Shown here one piece after another: positions 44,480 through 53,102 of a stretch of 53,102 bases of DNA (position 1 is its first letter; the number at the start of each line of letters is the position of its first letter). Source of the stretch: Oxalobacteraceae bacterium (lineage in GTDB: Bacteria > Pseudomonadota > Gammaproteobacteria > Burkholderiales > Burkholderiaceae_D); the NCBI GenBank assembly GCA_021299035.1, contig JAJTGD010000026.1, positions 1-53,102 of the forward strand. The letters run 5' to 3'. A program made the translations under genes and the position numbers. The notes below the pieces were generated by a model. The model had not been told where the DNA came from and did no database searches. It saw only the letters and a program-made list of their open reading frames with translations.

Positions 44480-46738
44480 TTATCCCTTGTCCCGCAAAAT
44501 CCGGGCAACCCCGCGCACCTGCCTTACATTCCGCATCAAGCGCGCCAGATGAATCCGGTCTTCTACTTGCACGGTAAAGCGTAGTTCGGTCAGTGGTCCT
44601 TCTCGTCGGCCTTCATCCATACCGACGTGCACAATATTCGAGTCGGATTCATTGATCTGTGCGGCCAGTCGAGCCAGCAGACCTTTTTCGTCGGCTACCA
44701 ACACGCTGATGCGGCAGTTAGAACGACTTGAATAATCCTCAGCCCATGACACATCGATCCATCGGCCAGGGTCTTTGGCACGTGAGCGACGCGCGAGCTC
44801 GCAATCGCTGGTATGCACGACGAGCATCTGATCACGGCGTAGATTACCGGCGAGTAGGTCGCCCGGGATGGGCGAGCAGCAGTGCGCAAATTGCACCGAG
44901 GAGGAGGGCTCTTTGCCACTGATCGTGACTGGCTTGATTTTATGTTCGGGTACGGCGCCCGTCTGTGTGACCGAGTCGGCGACGGGTGTTTCCATTAGCC
45001 CTTGAATGTGACGCGCTACCAGCGTCGCCAGTCGGCGGCCGGTACCGATATCGGCATTAATATCAGCCATGGATTTAGCACCGGTGTCACCCACCAGCTT
45101 GTCGCAGATTGCCGGTGGCACACTACCGGGTAGTTCCAGCGAGATCAGAGCCTGCTCCAGCAGCAACTCGCCCACTTCAATCGCCTGCTCACGATTCATT
45201 GAGCGTAAGTGATGCCGGATTGCTGAACGCGCGCGGCCGGTACGCACAAAGGACAACCAGTTCGGTGTGGGCTGCGCGTCGTCGGAGACATCAATCGCGA
45301 CGATGTCGCCATTGTGCAGTTCAGTTTTTAGGGGCGCGGGTTCATGGTTGATCTTGGCCGACACTGCGTGGTCACCAATGTCAGTATGAATCGTGTACGC
45401 AAAGTCCAGCGCAGTCGCGCCGCGCGGCAGCGCGATGATGGTCGATTTCGGTGTAAAGACGTAGACCGAATCCGGGAACAGATCCACTTTGACATGCTCA
45501 AGAAACTCGGACGGATCACCCGTCTGATACTGGATATCGAGCAGCGACTGTAGCCAAGCATGGGTACGATGCTGCAGATCGGTCAGCGTTGTATCCTGAT
45601 TTTTATACAACCAATGCGCCGCCACACCCGACTCGGCGACATGGTTCATCTCAGCGGTACGAATCTGGAACTCGACTGGCGTGCCATAGGGGCCGATCAG
45701 CGTGGTGTGTAGCGACTGGTAGCCATTCATTTTGGGGATGGCGATATAGTCTTTGAACTTGCCCGGCATCGGTTTGAAGAGCGCATGCAGCACACCCAGC
45801 GCGACATAACACTGCTCAAAACTGTCGACCACCACGCGGAAACCGTACACATCCAGCACCTGAGAAAAACTCAGGTGCTTGTTGCGCATCTTGCGATAGA
45901 TACCGTACAAGGTTTTCTCGCGGCCAGCGATCGAAGCTTCAATACCTGCCTTTGCAAGGGAGGATTTGACGGATTCGAGAATCTTCCCAACCAACTCGCG
46001 CCGGTTACCGCGTGCTGAGCGAATCGCTTTGGCGATGGTTCGTTGGCGCAGCGGGTAGAGATATGAAAAAGCCAGATCCTGCAGCTCACGGTACAGATTG
46101 TTCAGCCCCAGACGGTGGGCGATCGGTACATAGACGTCCATCGTCTCACGCGCGATCCGGCGGCGCTTGTCGGCACTCATCGCGCTGAGCGTACGCATGT
46201 TGTGCAGGCGATCTGCCAGTTTCACGAGGATCACGCGGACATCGCGCGCCATCGCCAGCAGCATCTTGCGGAAATTCTCTGCCTGATGCTCCGCCTGACT
46301 CTGAAACTCCAGCTTGTCGAGTTTAGAGAGGCCATCGACCAGCGACGCCACCGGCGCGCCAAAGCGCTCGATCAGTTCGTCTTTGAGGACATCCTGATCT
46401 TCCATGACGTCATGCAACAACGCGGCCATGATCGCTTGCGCATCGAGTTTCCACTCGGCGCAGATTTCGGCCACGGCAATCGGATGCGAGATGTAAGGGT
46501 CACCAGAGCGCCGAACTTGACCGAGATGCATCTCGTCAGCGAAGCGGTAGGCATCCTTGATGGTTTTGAGTTCGGCCGCGGACAGGTACTCGGCTAAACG
46601 GTTGTTCAGCTGCGTCACAGAGGCAACGCGCACCGTTACGGGTGCGTTGGTCTCGGTCGCGGGTGTTACATCAGCGGGCGCGGCGGTGGGAGCCTTGCGG
46701 GAAGGCGAAGCGCTCGGGTCAATGGCGGTCGGAGGCAT
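44480..46738 (-). CDS. spoT: Bifunctional (p)ppGpp synthetase/hydrolase SpoT
   Basis: A 752-residue RelA/SpoT homologue. The hydrolase HD domain is intact (HDVMED at 109-114, upstream ISHP), and the synthetase domain has GKFKDYIAIPKMNGYQSLHT and EFQIRTAEMNHVAESG, so both activities are expected. TGS (about 430-490, VYVFTPKSTIIALPRGAT) and a C-terminal ACT domain follow. It sets the level of the stringent-response alarmone. rpoZ is directly upstream, the usual gmk-rpoZ-spoT order. A further RelA is not in this window. Confidence 0.96.
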   Translation of the reverse strand: MPPTAIDPSASPSRKAPTAAPADVTPATETNAPVTVRVASVTQLNNRLAEYLSAAELKTIKDAYRFADEMHLGQVRRSGDPYISHPIAVAEICAEWKLDAQAIMAALLHDVMEDQDVLKDELIERFGAPVASLVDGLSKLDKLEFQSQAEHQAENFRKMLLAMARDVRVILVKLADRLHNMRTLSAMSADKRRRIARETMDVYVPIAHRLGLNNLYRELQDLAFSYLYPLRQRTIAKAIRSARGNRRELVGKILESVKSSLAKAGIEASIAGREKTLYGIYRKMRNKHLSFSQVLDVYGFRVVVDSFEQCYVALGVLHALFKPMPGKFKDYIAIPKMNGYQSLHTTLIGPYGTPVEFQIRTAEMNHVAESGVAAHWLYKNQDTTLTDLQHRTHAWLQSLLDIQYQTGDPSEFLEHVKVDLFPDSVYVFTPKSTIIALPRGATALDFAYTIHTDIGDHAVSAKINHEPAPLKTELHNGDIVAIDVSDDAQPTPNWLSFVRTGRARSAIRHHLRSMNREQAIEVGELLLEQALISLELPGSVPPAICDKLVGDTGAKSMADINADIGTGRRLATLVARHIQGLMETPVADSVTQTGAVPEHKIKPVTISGKEPSSSVQFAHCCSPIPGDLLAGNLRRDQMLVVHTSDCELARRSRAKDPGRWIDVSWAEDYSSRSNCRISVLVADEKGLLARLAAQINESDSNIVHVGMDEGRREGPLTELRFTVQVEDRIHLARLMRNVRQVRGVARILRDKG

Positions 46739-46769
46739 TGCTGTTCCGGCCCATATAGGGTTCGCCGTT

Positions 46770-46973
46770 TTAGGTGGGGACTTTCTTCAGCATCTCGATG
46801 CCAACGTGACCGGCGGCGATTTCGCGCAGCGCAGTGACCGTGGCCTTGTCATCGCTATCTACCTTCGGCGTGTGGCCTTGAGCCAGCATACGCGCACGGT
46901 AAGTAGCAGCGAGACAGAGCTGAAACCGGTTGGGAATTCTTTTCAGGCAGTCTTCAACGGTGATACGTGCCAT
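46770..46973 (-). CDS. rpoZ: RNA polymerase omega subunit
   Basis: A 67-residue omega subunit starting [23 protein letters not shown], typical of the family, with the conserved [11 protein letters not shown] block. It helps assemble RNA polymerase and takes part in ppGpp binding at the beta'-omega interface in E. coli. It lies between gmk and spoT on the same strand, linking transcription and the stringent response in one operon. Confidence 0.96.
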   Translation of the reverse strand: MARITVEDCLKRIPNRFQLCLAATYRARMLAQGHTPKVDSDDKATVTALREIAAGHVGIEMLKKVPT

Positions 46974-47000
46974 GGGTTCTCCGGTAGTGAAACGAGCTAT

Positions 47001-47645
47001 TCAGGTTTGGATGCCGAATCCGGCAAAGAGATCACCGAATCTTGCGGCCTGCTGCCCGAAACGGCAGCGACTTGCGCGTGCGATACCGACCAGCTGGGAC
47101 AGCGCGGCATCAAAATTTTCATTGATAATAACATAGTCGAATTCAGTCGCATGGCCGATCTCTCCAGCGGCATTTTGCACTCGGCGAGCAATCACCTCGT
47201 CGCTATCTTGGGCCCGTTGCTTTAGCCGCTGCTCAAGGGCTCCGATGGATGGCGGCAGAATGAATATTCCCACCGCATCCGGAAACTGTCGCCGTACTTG
47301 TTGTGCGCCTTGCCAGTCAATTTCCAGCAACACATCACGGCCAGCTTGAGTGTGTTCCTCGATCAGTCGCTTTGATGTGCCGTAGAAATTACCATGCACC
47401 TGTGCAGACTCAAGGAACTCAGCTTTCGCCTGTCGTTCGAGGAATTCTGCCTCGCTAATGAAAAAATACTCTCGGCCATGCTGCTCGCCCGGACGCGGTG
47501 CGCGGGTGGTAAACGAGACCGACAGCACAATATCGGTCTCCTGCGCGAGCAACGCATTCACCAGCGATGATTTACCGGCACCGGAAGGAGCCGCCACAAT
47601 CAATACACTGCCGGCATTAGCGTGGGAAGCGCTCATCATTGTCAT
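47001..47645 (-). CDS. gmk: Guanylate kinase
   Basis: A 214-residue guanylate kinase (GMP to GDP). The P-loop is APSGAGKSSLV; the GMP-binding region has SFTTRAPRPGEQHGREYFF; the lid is in RRVQNAAGEI. Its start overlaps the end of yicC by four bases (ATGA), so translation is coupled. The enzyme feeds GDP/GTP for both RNA synthesis and ppGpp made by spoT two genes downstream. Confidence 0.97.
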   Translation of the reverse strand: MTMMSASHANAGSVLIVAAPSGAGKSSLVNALLAQETDIVLSVSFTTRAPRPGEQHGREYFFISEAEFLERQAKAEFLESAQVHGNFYGTSKRLIEEHTQAGRDVLLEIDWQGAQQVRRQFPDAVGIFILPPSIGALEQRLKQRAQDSDEVIARRVQNAAGEIGHATEFDYVIINENFDAALSQLVGIARASRCRFGQQAARFGDLFAGFGIQT

Positions 47646-48544
47646 TCGAGGTTCTGAACCTGCTCGCGCATTTGCTCGATCAGCAACTTCATCTGCATCG
47701 ACGCATCCGATAAGGCCTTGACGGCTGCTTTCGAGCCCAGGGTGTTCGCTTCGCGGTTGAGTTCTTGCATCATGAAGTCCAGGCGCTTGCCGACCTGGCC
47801 GCCTTTTTTGAGAATCTCGCGGGTCTCGGTGAGGTGCCCGGACAAACGGGTCAATTCTTCGGCCACATCGACACGAATCCCGTACAGCGTGACCTCTTGC
47901 CGGATACGCTCATGCATGTCTTCGCTGGATACTGCAGGTTTGGCATCGCCAGTCGCCAGCCCCATGGCTTCCTGCAAACGATCAATCGCCTTCTGCCTGA
48001 ACTGCTCGACTGCCGCCGGCACCAGCGGCGTTATGCGCGCAACAATGGCTTCAATTTCGTCGATACGCGATAGCAGCATGGTCATCAGTGCTGCACCTTC
48101 ACGCTGCCGCGATTCTATAAATGCCTCCAGCGCGACCTTCAGCGTTGCCTGCACATCGCCTTGCAAGCTATCTTGGGATAGCTCGGCCTCATGCAACACG
48201 CCGGGCCAGCGCAATAACTCATTCACCGACAGCGGGCGTGCTTCCGGGAAGCGTGTCAGCACTGATTGCTGCGCGGACTGTAGTGCGGACAACAGCTCAT
48301 CATTGGCCGCCAAGCTTGCGGTGCGCTCCTTGCGTCCGAAGGAAAGCCTGCATTCCACCTTGCCGCGTGACACGCGCGCCGAGATGGCTTCGCGCAGCAT
48401 CGGTTCGAGCATGCGCAAATCGTCGTTGATTCGGAATTGCAGGTCCAGAAAGCGTGAATTCACACTCCTGATCTCCAGCGTGATGCTGCCTGCGTCGCTA
48501 TCGCGGTTGCTGACCGCGTAACCGGTCATACTACTGATTGTCAA
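47642..48544 (-). CDS. yicC: YicC family endoribonuclease
   Basis: A 300-residue YicC-family protein. The start TISSMTGYAVSNRD and the C-terminal LDFMMQELNREANTLGSKA are the family's conserved ends; E. coli YicC is 287 residues and has endoribonuclease activity on small RNAs. It is the first gene of the minus-strand yicC-gmk-rpoZ-spoT run and is divergent from the Ser/Thr kinase gene, with 79 bases between starts. Confidence 0.93.
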   Translation of the reverse strand: MTISSMTGYAVSNRDSDAGSITLEIRSVNSRFLDLQFRINDDLRMLEPMLREAISARVSRGKVECRLSFGRKERTASLAANDELLSALQSAQQSVLTRFPEARPLSVNELLRWPGVLHEAELSQDSLQGDVQATLKVALEAFIESRQREGAALMTMLLSRIDEIEAIVARITPLVPAAVEQFRQKAIDRLQEAMGLATGDAKPAVSSEDMHERIRQEVTLYGIRVDVAEELTRLSGHLTETREILKKGGQVGKRLDFMMQELNREANTLGSKAAVKALSDASMQMKLLIEQMREQVQNLE

Positions 48545-48623
48545 ATCCCACCCCTGTCTTTACAAAAAGGCAATTCATCCACACAATCGCGCCCCTGGGA
48601 ATAGCGCACAGCAAGAAAATCGG

Positions 48624-49583
48624 ATGGCCGCTCAACATAACGCAGCTCTGCCCGAGGGTTTGGAACTCGGCGGATACCGGATTGTAAAGAAGATTGCTGT
48701 AGGTGGCTTCAGCATTGTGTATCACGCCATCGACGAAAACGGCCATGATGTCGCGGTGAAAGAGTATTTACCCGCTGCGCTGGCAAAACGCAGCCATGGT
48801 CAGCTCGCACCGGTGGTCGCGTCTGAGCATGCCGAGTTATTTCGGCTGGGCATGAAATTCTTCTTCGACGAAGGCCGTGCGCTCGCGGCCATTACGCACC
48901 CGAACGTAGTGCGCGTGCTGAATTTTTTCAGGGCGCACGACACCGTCTACATGGTCATGGGCTATGAGCAAGGCCGCTCGCTACATGAGCACATTGCGCG
49001 GCGTAAGCAGAAGGGCGTCAAGCCATTGGTCTCGGAGCGATCGATCCGAATCGCCTTCGCCCAAATCATGGATGCCTTGCGCGAGGTGCATACCCACAAG
49101 CTACTGCATCTGGATCTGAAACCGGCCAATATTTATCTGCGAAGCGATGGCACCCCGATCTTGCTGGATTTCGGTGCAGCACGACAAACCTTGCATGCAG
49201 ATCTATCCAACTTGCATCCCATGTACACCCCAGGCTTTGCAGCGCCAGAGCTGCATGCCAAACGCGAGTTAGGGCCCTGGACCGATATCTACAGCATCGG
49301 AGCGTCGATTTTTTGCTGCATGCTCGGCACACCGCCGCAGTCATCGATTGAGCGCAAGCGCGACGACCATATGGAAACCTATTTTCGCGAACTTGAGCGC
49401 TTGTATTCGAAAGAGCTGATTGCTCTGGTGCGCTGGAGTCTTGCGCTTGACCCCTTAAAGCGCCCACAAAGTGTTTACGCGCTGCAGAAAATGATGCGAC
49501 CCGCAGAGCAACACACTGAGTCATCTGCAGATGCCACCAGCCCACCCAGCTTGCTCTCACGGTTTCGACGTGTGATTCGGTAA
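48624..49583 (+). CDS. Cytoplasmic Hanks-type Ser/Thr protein kinase
   Basis: A 319-residue kinase with a full catalytic set: glycine loop VGGFSIVY (26-33), Lys46 in VAVKEYLP, catalytic HLDLKPAN (Asp164), DFG (182-184) and the activation-segment end GFAAPELHA. No membrane helix or extracellular sensor is present, so it is probably cytosolic. The PP2C phosphatase gene starts 2 bases after its stop, forming a classic kinase/phosphatase pair. Substrates are unknown. This pair next to yicC and rph occurs in Burkholderiales. Confidence 0.93.
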   Translation: MAAQHNAALPEGLELGGYRIVKKIAVGGFSIVYHAIDENGHDVAVKEYLPAALAKRSHGQLAPVVASEHAELFRLGMKFFFDEGRALAAITHPNVVRVLNFFRAHDTVYMVMGYEQGRSLHEHIARRKQKGVKPLVSERSIRIAFAQIMDALREVHTHKLLHLDLKPANIYLRSDGTPILLDFGAARQTLHADLSNLHPMYTPGFAAPELHAKRELGPWTDIYSIGASIFCCMLGTPPQSSIERKRDDHMETYFRELERLYSKELIALVRWSLALDPLKRPQSVYALQKMMRPAEQHTESSADATSPPSLLSRFRRVIR

Positions 49584-49585
49584 CC

Positions 49586-50410
49586 ATGCGCTTCGCTATC
49601 TATCAAGACAGCCATATCGGCGGTCGTGCCAGCAATCAGGATCGTATGGGCTACTGCTTCACACGCGAAGCCTTGCTGATGCTATTGGCCGATGGCATGG
49701 GTGGCCATCAAAATGGTGAAATCGCGGCGGCACTCACACTGCAAACTATGGGTGCACTTTTTCGTGAGCGAGCGACGCCGGATATCAGCGATCCCTCTGT
49801 CATGCTGGATGAGTTGATCTATGCCGCGCACCAGTCGCTATTAGCGTATCGGGCCATGCACCGCTTACCGGACACACCCCGTACCACCATCGTGGCCTGT
49901 CTGGTGCAGCATGGCCAGGCCTGGTGGGCGCACTGTGGGGATTCACGGCTGTACTGGCTGCGTGGCGGTCGCATACTCTCGCGCACCGTCGATCACTCCC
50001 ATATCGAGCGACTGGTCGCACTGGGCCGCGTGTCGCCACATGAACGCGCTAACCATCCCGAGCGCAACAAGCTCTACAACTGCGTGGGCGCGCCGACACT
50101 GCCGCAGATAGACAAAGCGCCCCCGGCACGGCTGCAATCCGGCGATCAGCTGCTGCTGTGCTCGGACGGCTTGTGGTCGTCCATCCGAGAGCATGAGCTG
50201 GCCTACCGATTATCTGTGGCCCCGCTCGAGCAATCGGTACCCGAGCTGGTGCGGCAGGCGGCGCATGCGGGTGGCAAAACCGGCGATAATGTCACCGCAC
50301 TAGCTGTGACCTGGCTGGATGATCTTCACGATCCCGGCGAAAGCTCTCTGATGACCGATGCGCTGCCGAACGATCGCGTGATTACGAGTATTCATCCATC
50401 GGGTAGCTAG
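49586..50410 (+). CDS. PP2C-family protein phosphatase
   Basis: A 274-residue PPM phosphatase needing Mn/Mg. Motifs: SNQDR (17-20), [12 protein letters not shown] (36-40 DGMGG metal site), [23 protein letters not shown] and the final GDNVTALAV with an Asp ligand. It probably removes phosphates placed by the kinase encoded just upstream. The last 30 residues are extra and without motif. rph follows after 28 bases. Confidence 0.94.
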   Translation: MRFAIYQDSHIGGRASNQDRMGYCFTREALLMLLADGMGGHQNGEIAAALTLQTMGALFRERATPDISDPSVMLDELIYAAHQSLLAYRAMHRLPDTPRTTIVACLVQHGQAWWAHCGDSRLYWLRGGRILSRTVDHSHIERLVALGRVSPHERANHPERNKLYNCVGAPTLPQIDKAPPARLQSGDQLLLCSDGLWSSIREHELAYRLSVAPLEQSVPELVRQAAHAGGKTGDNVTALAVTWLDDLHDPGESSLMTDALPNDRVITSIHPSGS

Positions 50411-50438
50411 CCTAATTTTCAGCATTCTCGAGGAACCC

Positions 50439-51176
50439 GTGGCAAACACTCACATAACGCGCCCCAGCGGGCGTGACGCGCACGCCTTGCGCGAGGTAAG
50501 TATCACCCGGCACTACACCCGCCATGCCGAAGGCTCGGTGCTGGTGGCGTTTGGCGATACACGCGTGCTATGCACCGCCAGTATTGACGATAAAGTGCCG
50601 CCGTTTTTGCGCGGGCAGGGTAAAGGTTGGCTGACAGCGGAGTACGGCATGCTGCCACGCTCAACGCACACGCGTATGGATCGCGAGGCAGCCAAAGGTA
50701 AACAGTCCGGGCGCACGCAAGAGATACAGCGCTTGATCGGTCGCTCACTACGCGCTGCGTTCGACCTGGAAGCATTTGGCGAACGCACCTTGCAACTAGA
50801 CTGCGATGTGATCCAAGCCGATGGCGGTACGCGCACTGCAGCCATCACCGGCGCCATGGTCGCCGCCTACGATGCGTTTACCACCTTAGTGCAACGAGAT
50901 GCGATTCCGGCGATTCCGCTCAAGCATTTTGTGGCGGCGATATCCGTCGGCGTGTATCAAGGTGTGCCCGTACTGGATCTTGACTACATCGAAGACTCTG
51001 GCTGTGACACCGACATGAACGTGGTGATGAACGACGCGGGACACTACATCGAGCTTCAGGGCACTGCCGAGGGTGACGCATTCGACCGTGCCACCATGAA
51101 TCAGCTGATGGATTTGGCCGAGTCAGGCATACAAACGCTGATCGCGCGGCAGAAGACAGCACTCGGTCTGGCATGA
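50439..51176 (+). CDS. rph: Ribonuclease PH
   Basis: A 245-residue phosphorolytic 3'-5' exoribonuclease for tRNA 3' trimming. Conserved blocks are [31 protein letters not shown] and [22 protein letters not shown]. The start is GTG 50439 with GAGGA upstream. Its TGA overlaps the rdgB ATG by four bases. Confidence 0.97.
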   Translation: MANTHITRPSGRDAHALREVSITRHYTRHAEGSVLVAFGDTRVLCTASIDDKVPPFLRGQGKGWLTAEYGMLPRSTHTRMDREAAKGKQSGRTQEIQRLIGRSLRAAFDLEAFGERTLQLDCDVIQADGGTRTAAITGAMVAAYDAFTTLVQRDAIPAIPLKHFVAAISVGVYQGVPVLDLDYIEDSGCDTDMNVVMNDAGHYIELQGTAEGDAFDRATMNQLMDLAESGIQTLIARQKTALGLA

Positions 51177-51757
51177 CGCAATCGCTGGTGCTCGCATCGA
51201 ATAATGCTGGCAAGCTAGCCGAGTTTGCGCAGCTGCTGGCGCCGCTCGGCTTTGCAATCAAGTCGCAGCGCGAGCTCGATATCCCTGAGGCAGAAGAGCC
51301 CTTCGGTACCTTTGTCGAGAATGCGCTTGCCAAAGCGCGTCATGCATCACAGTTATCAGGCCTTCCCGCACTTGCAGATGATTCCGGCATCTGCGTTCCC
51401 GCGCTGGATGGTGCACCCGGTGTACATTCTGCGCGCTACGCGGGCGAGCCGCGCTCAGACGCGGCCAACAACGCCAAACTAGTCCACGACATCGCAGCAC
51501 ACGACGACAAATCAGCCTACTACTACTGTGTTTTGGTGATGGTGCGGCATGCGGAAGACCCACAGCCCATTATTGCTGATGGTGTATGGCATGGCCAATT
51601 AATCGAGCAGCCGCGCGGGCAGGGGGGGTTTGGCTATGACCCGTATTTCTTTTTACCGAGCCTTGATAAAACTGCTGCAGAGTTATCGGCAGAAGAAAAA
51701 AATCGGCTTTCACATCGTGGCCAAGCGCTACGCGCATTGATCAACAAGCTCTCATGA
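51173..51757 (+). CDS. rdgB: XTP/dITP pyrophosphatase RdgB
   Basis: A 194-residue HAM1/RdgB house-cleaning enzyme that hydrolyses dITP, ITP and XTP so they are not built into DNA or RNA. Motifs: [37 protein letters not shown] and [11 protein letters not shown]. It is translationally coupled to rph before and hemW after (ATGA overlaps). Confidence 0.97.
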   Translation: MTQSLVLASNNAGKLAEFAQLLAPLGFAIKSQRELDIPEAEEPFGTFVENALAKARHASQLSGLPALADDSGICVPALDGAPGVHSARYAGEPRSDAANNAKLVHDIAAHDDKSAYYYCVLVMVRHAEDPQPIIADGVWHGQLIEQPRGQGGFGYDPYFFLPSLDKTAAELSAEEKNRLSHRGQALRALINKLS

Positions 51758-52977
51758 TCCCGATTCATACCGAGGCATTGCAGAGCGTGCCGCGTCGTGT
51801 GGTCGAGACGTATCTCAAGCCCGGTATTTTGAATCTCGCGGCGCTGCCACCGCTATCTCTGTATGTGCATTACCCGTGGTGTATGCGCAAATGTCCTTAC
51901 TGCGATTTCAATTCGCATGAGGCGAATGGTGAGATACCCGAGCGTGAGTATCTTGATGCACTGCGCGCCGATCTGGAGCAGTCGCTGCCACTGATCTGGG
52001 GCAGAAAAATCATCAGCATTTTTATCGGTGGCGGCACGCCGAGCTTGTTGAGCGAGCTGGGGCTGGATAGGCTGCTATCAGATATCCGCACCTTGCTGCC
52101 ACTGGATGCGGCGGCAGAGATCACGATGGAAGCGAACCCCGGTACCGTCGAAGTCACGCGCTTTAAAAGTTATGTCGCCAGCGGTGTGAACCGTTTCTCG
52201 TTAGGCATACAAAGCTTCAATAGCGAACACCTACAGGCCCTTGGGCGGATACATAATGCTGACGAGGCGCGTCGTGCTGTCGATGCCGCACTGACTTGCA
52301 CCGACAATGTAAATCTTGATCTCATGTACGCACTGCCTTCACAGTCTGTTGAGCAGGCGCTTGAAGATGTAGAGACGGCACTTCAGTTTCAGCCCACGCA
52401 TCTATCGCTTTACCATCTGACGATGGAGCCGAATACCGTATTCGCGAAGTACCCGCCCGCGTTGCCCGACGACGATACCAGCGCGACAATGCAGCAGCAG
52501 ATTCAGCAGCGTATGGCTGCAGCGGGGTTTGAGCATTACGAGGTATCGGCCTTCGCAAAGCCCGGTCGCCGGGCGCGCCACAACCTGAATTATTGGGAAT
52601 TTGGTGATTATTTGGGCATAGGCGCTGGGGCCCATTCAAAGCTGTCTTTCCCGCACCGGATCATCCGACAAGCCCGCTTCAAGCAGCCCGCAAGTTATCT
52701 GCAGCACGCAAGCGCCGGCAAAGTTATTCAGGACGAGCACGAGATCGAGCGTGAATCCTTGGGCTTTGAGTTCATGCTGAATGCCTTGCGACTGACCGAG
52801 GGTGTACCAAGCCGCCTCTTCATTGAGCGCACGGGCCAGTCCACCCAGATCATCGAACCTGCCTTGCAGCGCGCCGAGGCGAAGGGGCTGATTCAAGCGG
52901 ACCATCAGCGCATCCAACCCACCGAGTTGGGGCAGCGCTTCTTGAATGATCTGCAGCAGATGTTCCTGCCTGATTGA
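51754..52977 (+). CDS. hemW: Radical SAM heme chaperone HemW
   Basis: A 407-residue radical SAM protein. The cluster motif is C-x3-C-x2-C (Cys43, Cys47, Cys50 in WCMRKCPYC), followed by the HemW/HemN-like FIGGGTPSLL and RFSLGIQSFN. An N-terminal extension of about 30 residues precedes PPLSLYVHYPWC; Burkholderiales homologues have the same. HemW passes heme to membrane enzymes and is not a true coproporphyrinogen oxidase. It is the last gene of the rph-rdgB-hemW run. Confidence 0.95.
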   Translation: MIPIHTEALQSVPRRVVETYLKPGILNLAALPPLSLYVHYPWCMRKCPYCDFNSHEANGEIPEREYLDALRADLEQSLPLIWGRKIISIFIGGGTPSLLSELGLDRLLSDIRTLLPLDAAAEITMEANPGTVEVTRFKSYVASGVNRFSLGIQSFNSEHLQALGRIHNADEARRAVDAALTCTDNVNLDLMYALPSQSVEQALEDVETALQFQPTHLSLYHLTMEPNTVFAKYPPALPDDDTSATMQQQIQQRMAAAGFEHYEVSAFAKPGRRARHNLNYWEFGDYLGIGAGAHSKLSFPHRIIRQARFKQPASYLQHASAGKVIQDEHEIERESLGFEFMLNALRLTEGVPSRLFIERTGQSTQIIEPALQRAEAKGLIQADHQRIQPTELGQRFLNDLQQMFLPD

Positions 52978-53006
52978 AAATTGCGGTGAGGACCAACTGG
53001 CTTGGG

Positions 53007-53012
53007 TATAAT
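53007..53012 (+). promoter_or_regulatory. -10 box of the tRNA-Ser gene
   Basis: TATAAT stands 18 bases before the tRNA 5' end. A poor -35 candidate (TTGCGG, 52981-52986) is 20 bases away. Confidence 0.55.
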
Positions 53013-53030
53013 TCGCGTCGTTGTTTCCGG

Positions 53031-53102
53031 GGAAGCGTGGCCGAGTGGTTTAAGGCACCGGTCTTGAAAACCGGCGAGGGTTTGCGCCCTCCGTGAGTTC
53101 GA
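53031..53102 (+). tRNA. tRNA-Ser(UGA), 3' truncated by window end
   Basis: The acceptor 5' strand GGAAGCG, a D arm GCC...GGC, anticodon stem CCGGT/ACCGG with loop CTTGAAA (anticodon TGA at 53065-53067), and a long variable arm (GAGGG...CCCTC) identify a type II serine tRNA. The window ends inside the T arm (GTTCGA). Confidence 0.95.

Noticed and set aside
47718-48521. Long plus-strand open frame of 267 codons antisense to yicC
   Set aside because: Ser/Arg-rich shadow of a GC-rich coding gene; yicC is unmistakable on the other strand.

Overview
This window is chromosomal DNA from a betaproteobacterium, most likely of the order Burkholderiales. The evidence is gene order: rpsF-priB-rpsR-rplI-dnaB, dapA-bamC, a rph-rdgB-hemW run next to a Ser/Thr kinase and PP2C phosphatase, yicC-gmk-rpoZ-spoT, and a DUF3422 gene. 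Base composition is moderately GC-rich. Genes are tightly packed on both strands, and no insertion sequence, prophage, CRISPR array or rRNA was seen. The window opens inside an alpha/beta hydrolase gene and closes inside a tRNA-Ser gene.

Layout. 1-8520: hydrolase fragment, PHP phosphatase (rnm-like), htpX, yciO, M50 protease, trpS, methyltransferase, dapA, bamC and an MBL hydrolase, all on plus. 8521-9158: repeat-rich non-coding DNA around a small Ala/Pro/Lys-rich lipoprotein gene. 9159-17615: roxA (minus), slyD (plus), then mutS, rhlE and suhB (minus), trmJ (plus) and lexA with a perfect SOS box (minus). 17722-20884: the ribosomal protein/primosome operon, a terminator, then dnaB. 20935-27990: DUF47-Pit phosphate uptake pair, PhoH-family ATPase, bcp, an Mth938-like protein, alaA and hom. 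31324-37783: thrC, molybdenum cofactor genes moeA-moaD-moaE, crcB/fluC and clpB. 39104-44391: rraA, aceA, rlmJ, greB, DUF3422. 44480-48544 (minus): spoT, rpoZ, gmk, yicC. 48624-52977 (plus): Ser/Thr kinase, PP2C, rph, rdgB, hemW. From 53031: tRNA-Ser(UGA).

Two AT-richer stretches break this housekeeping pattern. The first (28012-30971), between hom and thrC, holds three minus-strand genes resembling type III secretion sctD, an EscE/YscE-like gene and sctF, in the order of yscD-yscE-yscF. Beside them lie a divergent STAS (anti-anti-sigma) gene and a sigma-factor-like gene that has region 2 but no region 4. No other secretion apparatus gene is in the window. The second (37808-39004) is one unrecognised protein of 398 residues with a Ser/Thr/Gln-rich start and a 16-residue tandem repeat; it is a candidate secreted effector. 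Together they are the best candidates for an undescribed system: a split or minimal type III secretion module with its own partner-switching regulator.

Non-coding signals include an SOS box at lexA, an RpoH-type promoter at clpB, a possible S6:S18 autoregulatory hairpin before rpsF, several intrinsic terminators, a strongly structured RNA candidate downstream of aceA, and several -10 boxes so close to start codons that leaderless transcripts are plausible. All function calls come from reading motifs and gene order; no database search was run.
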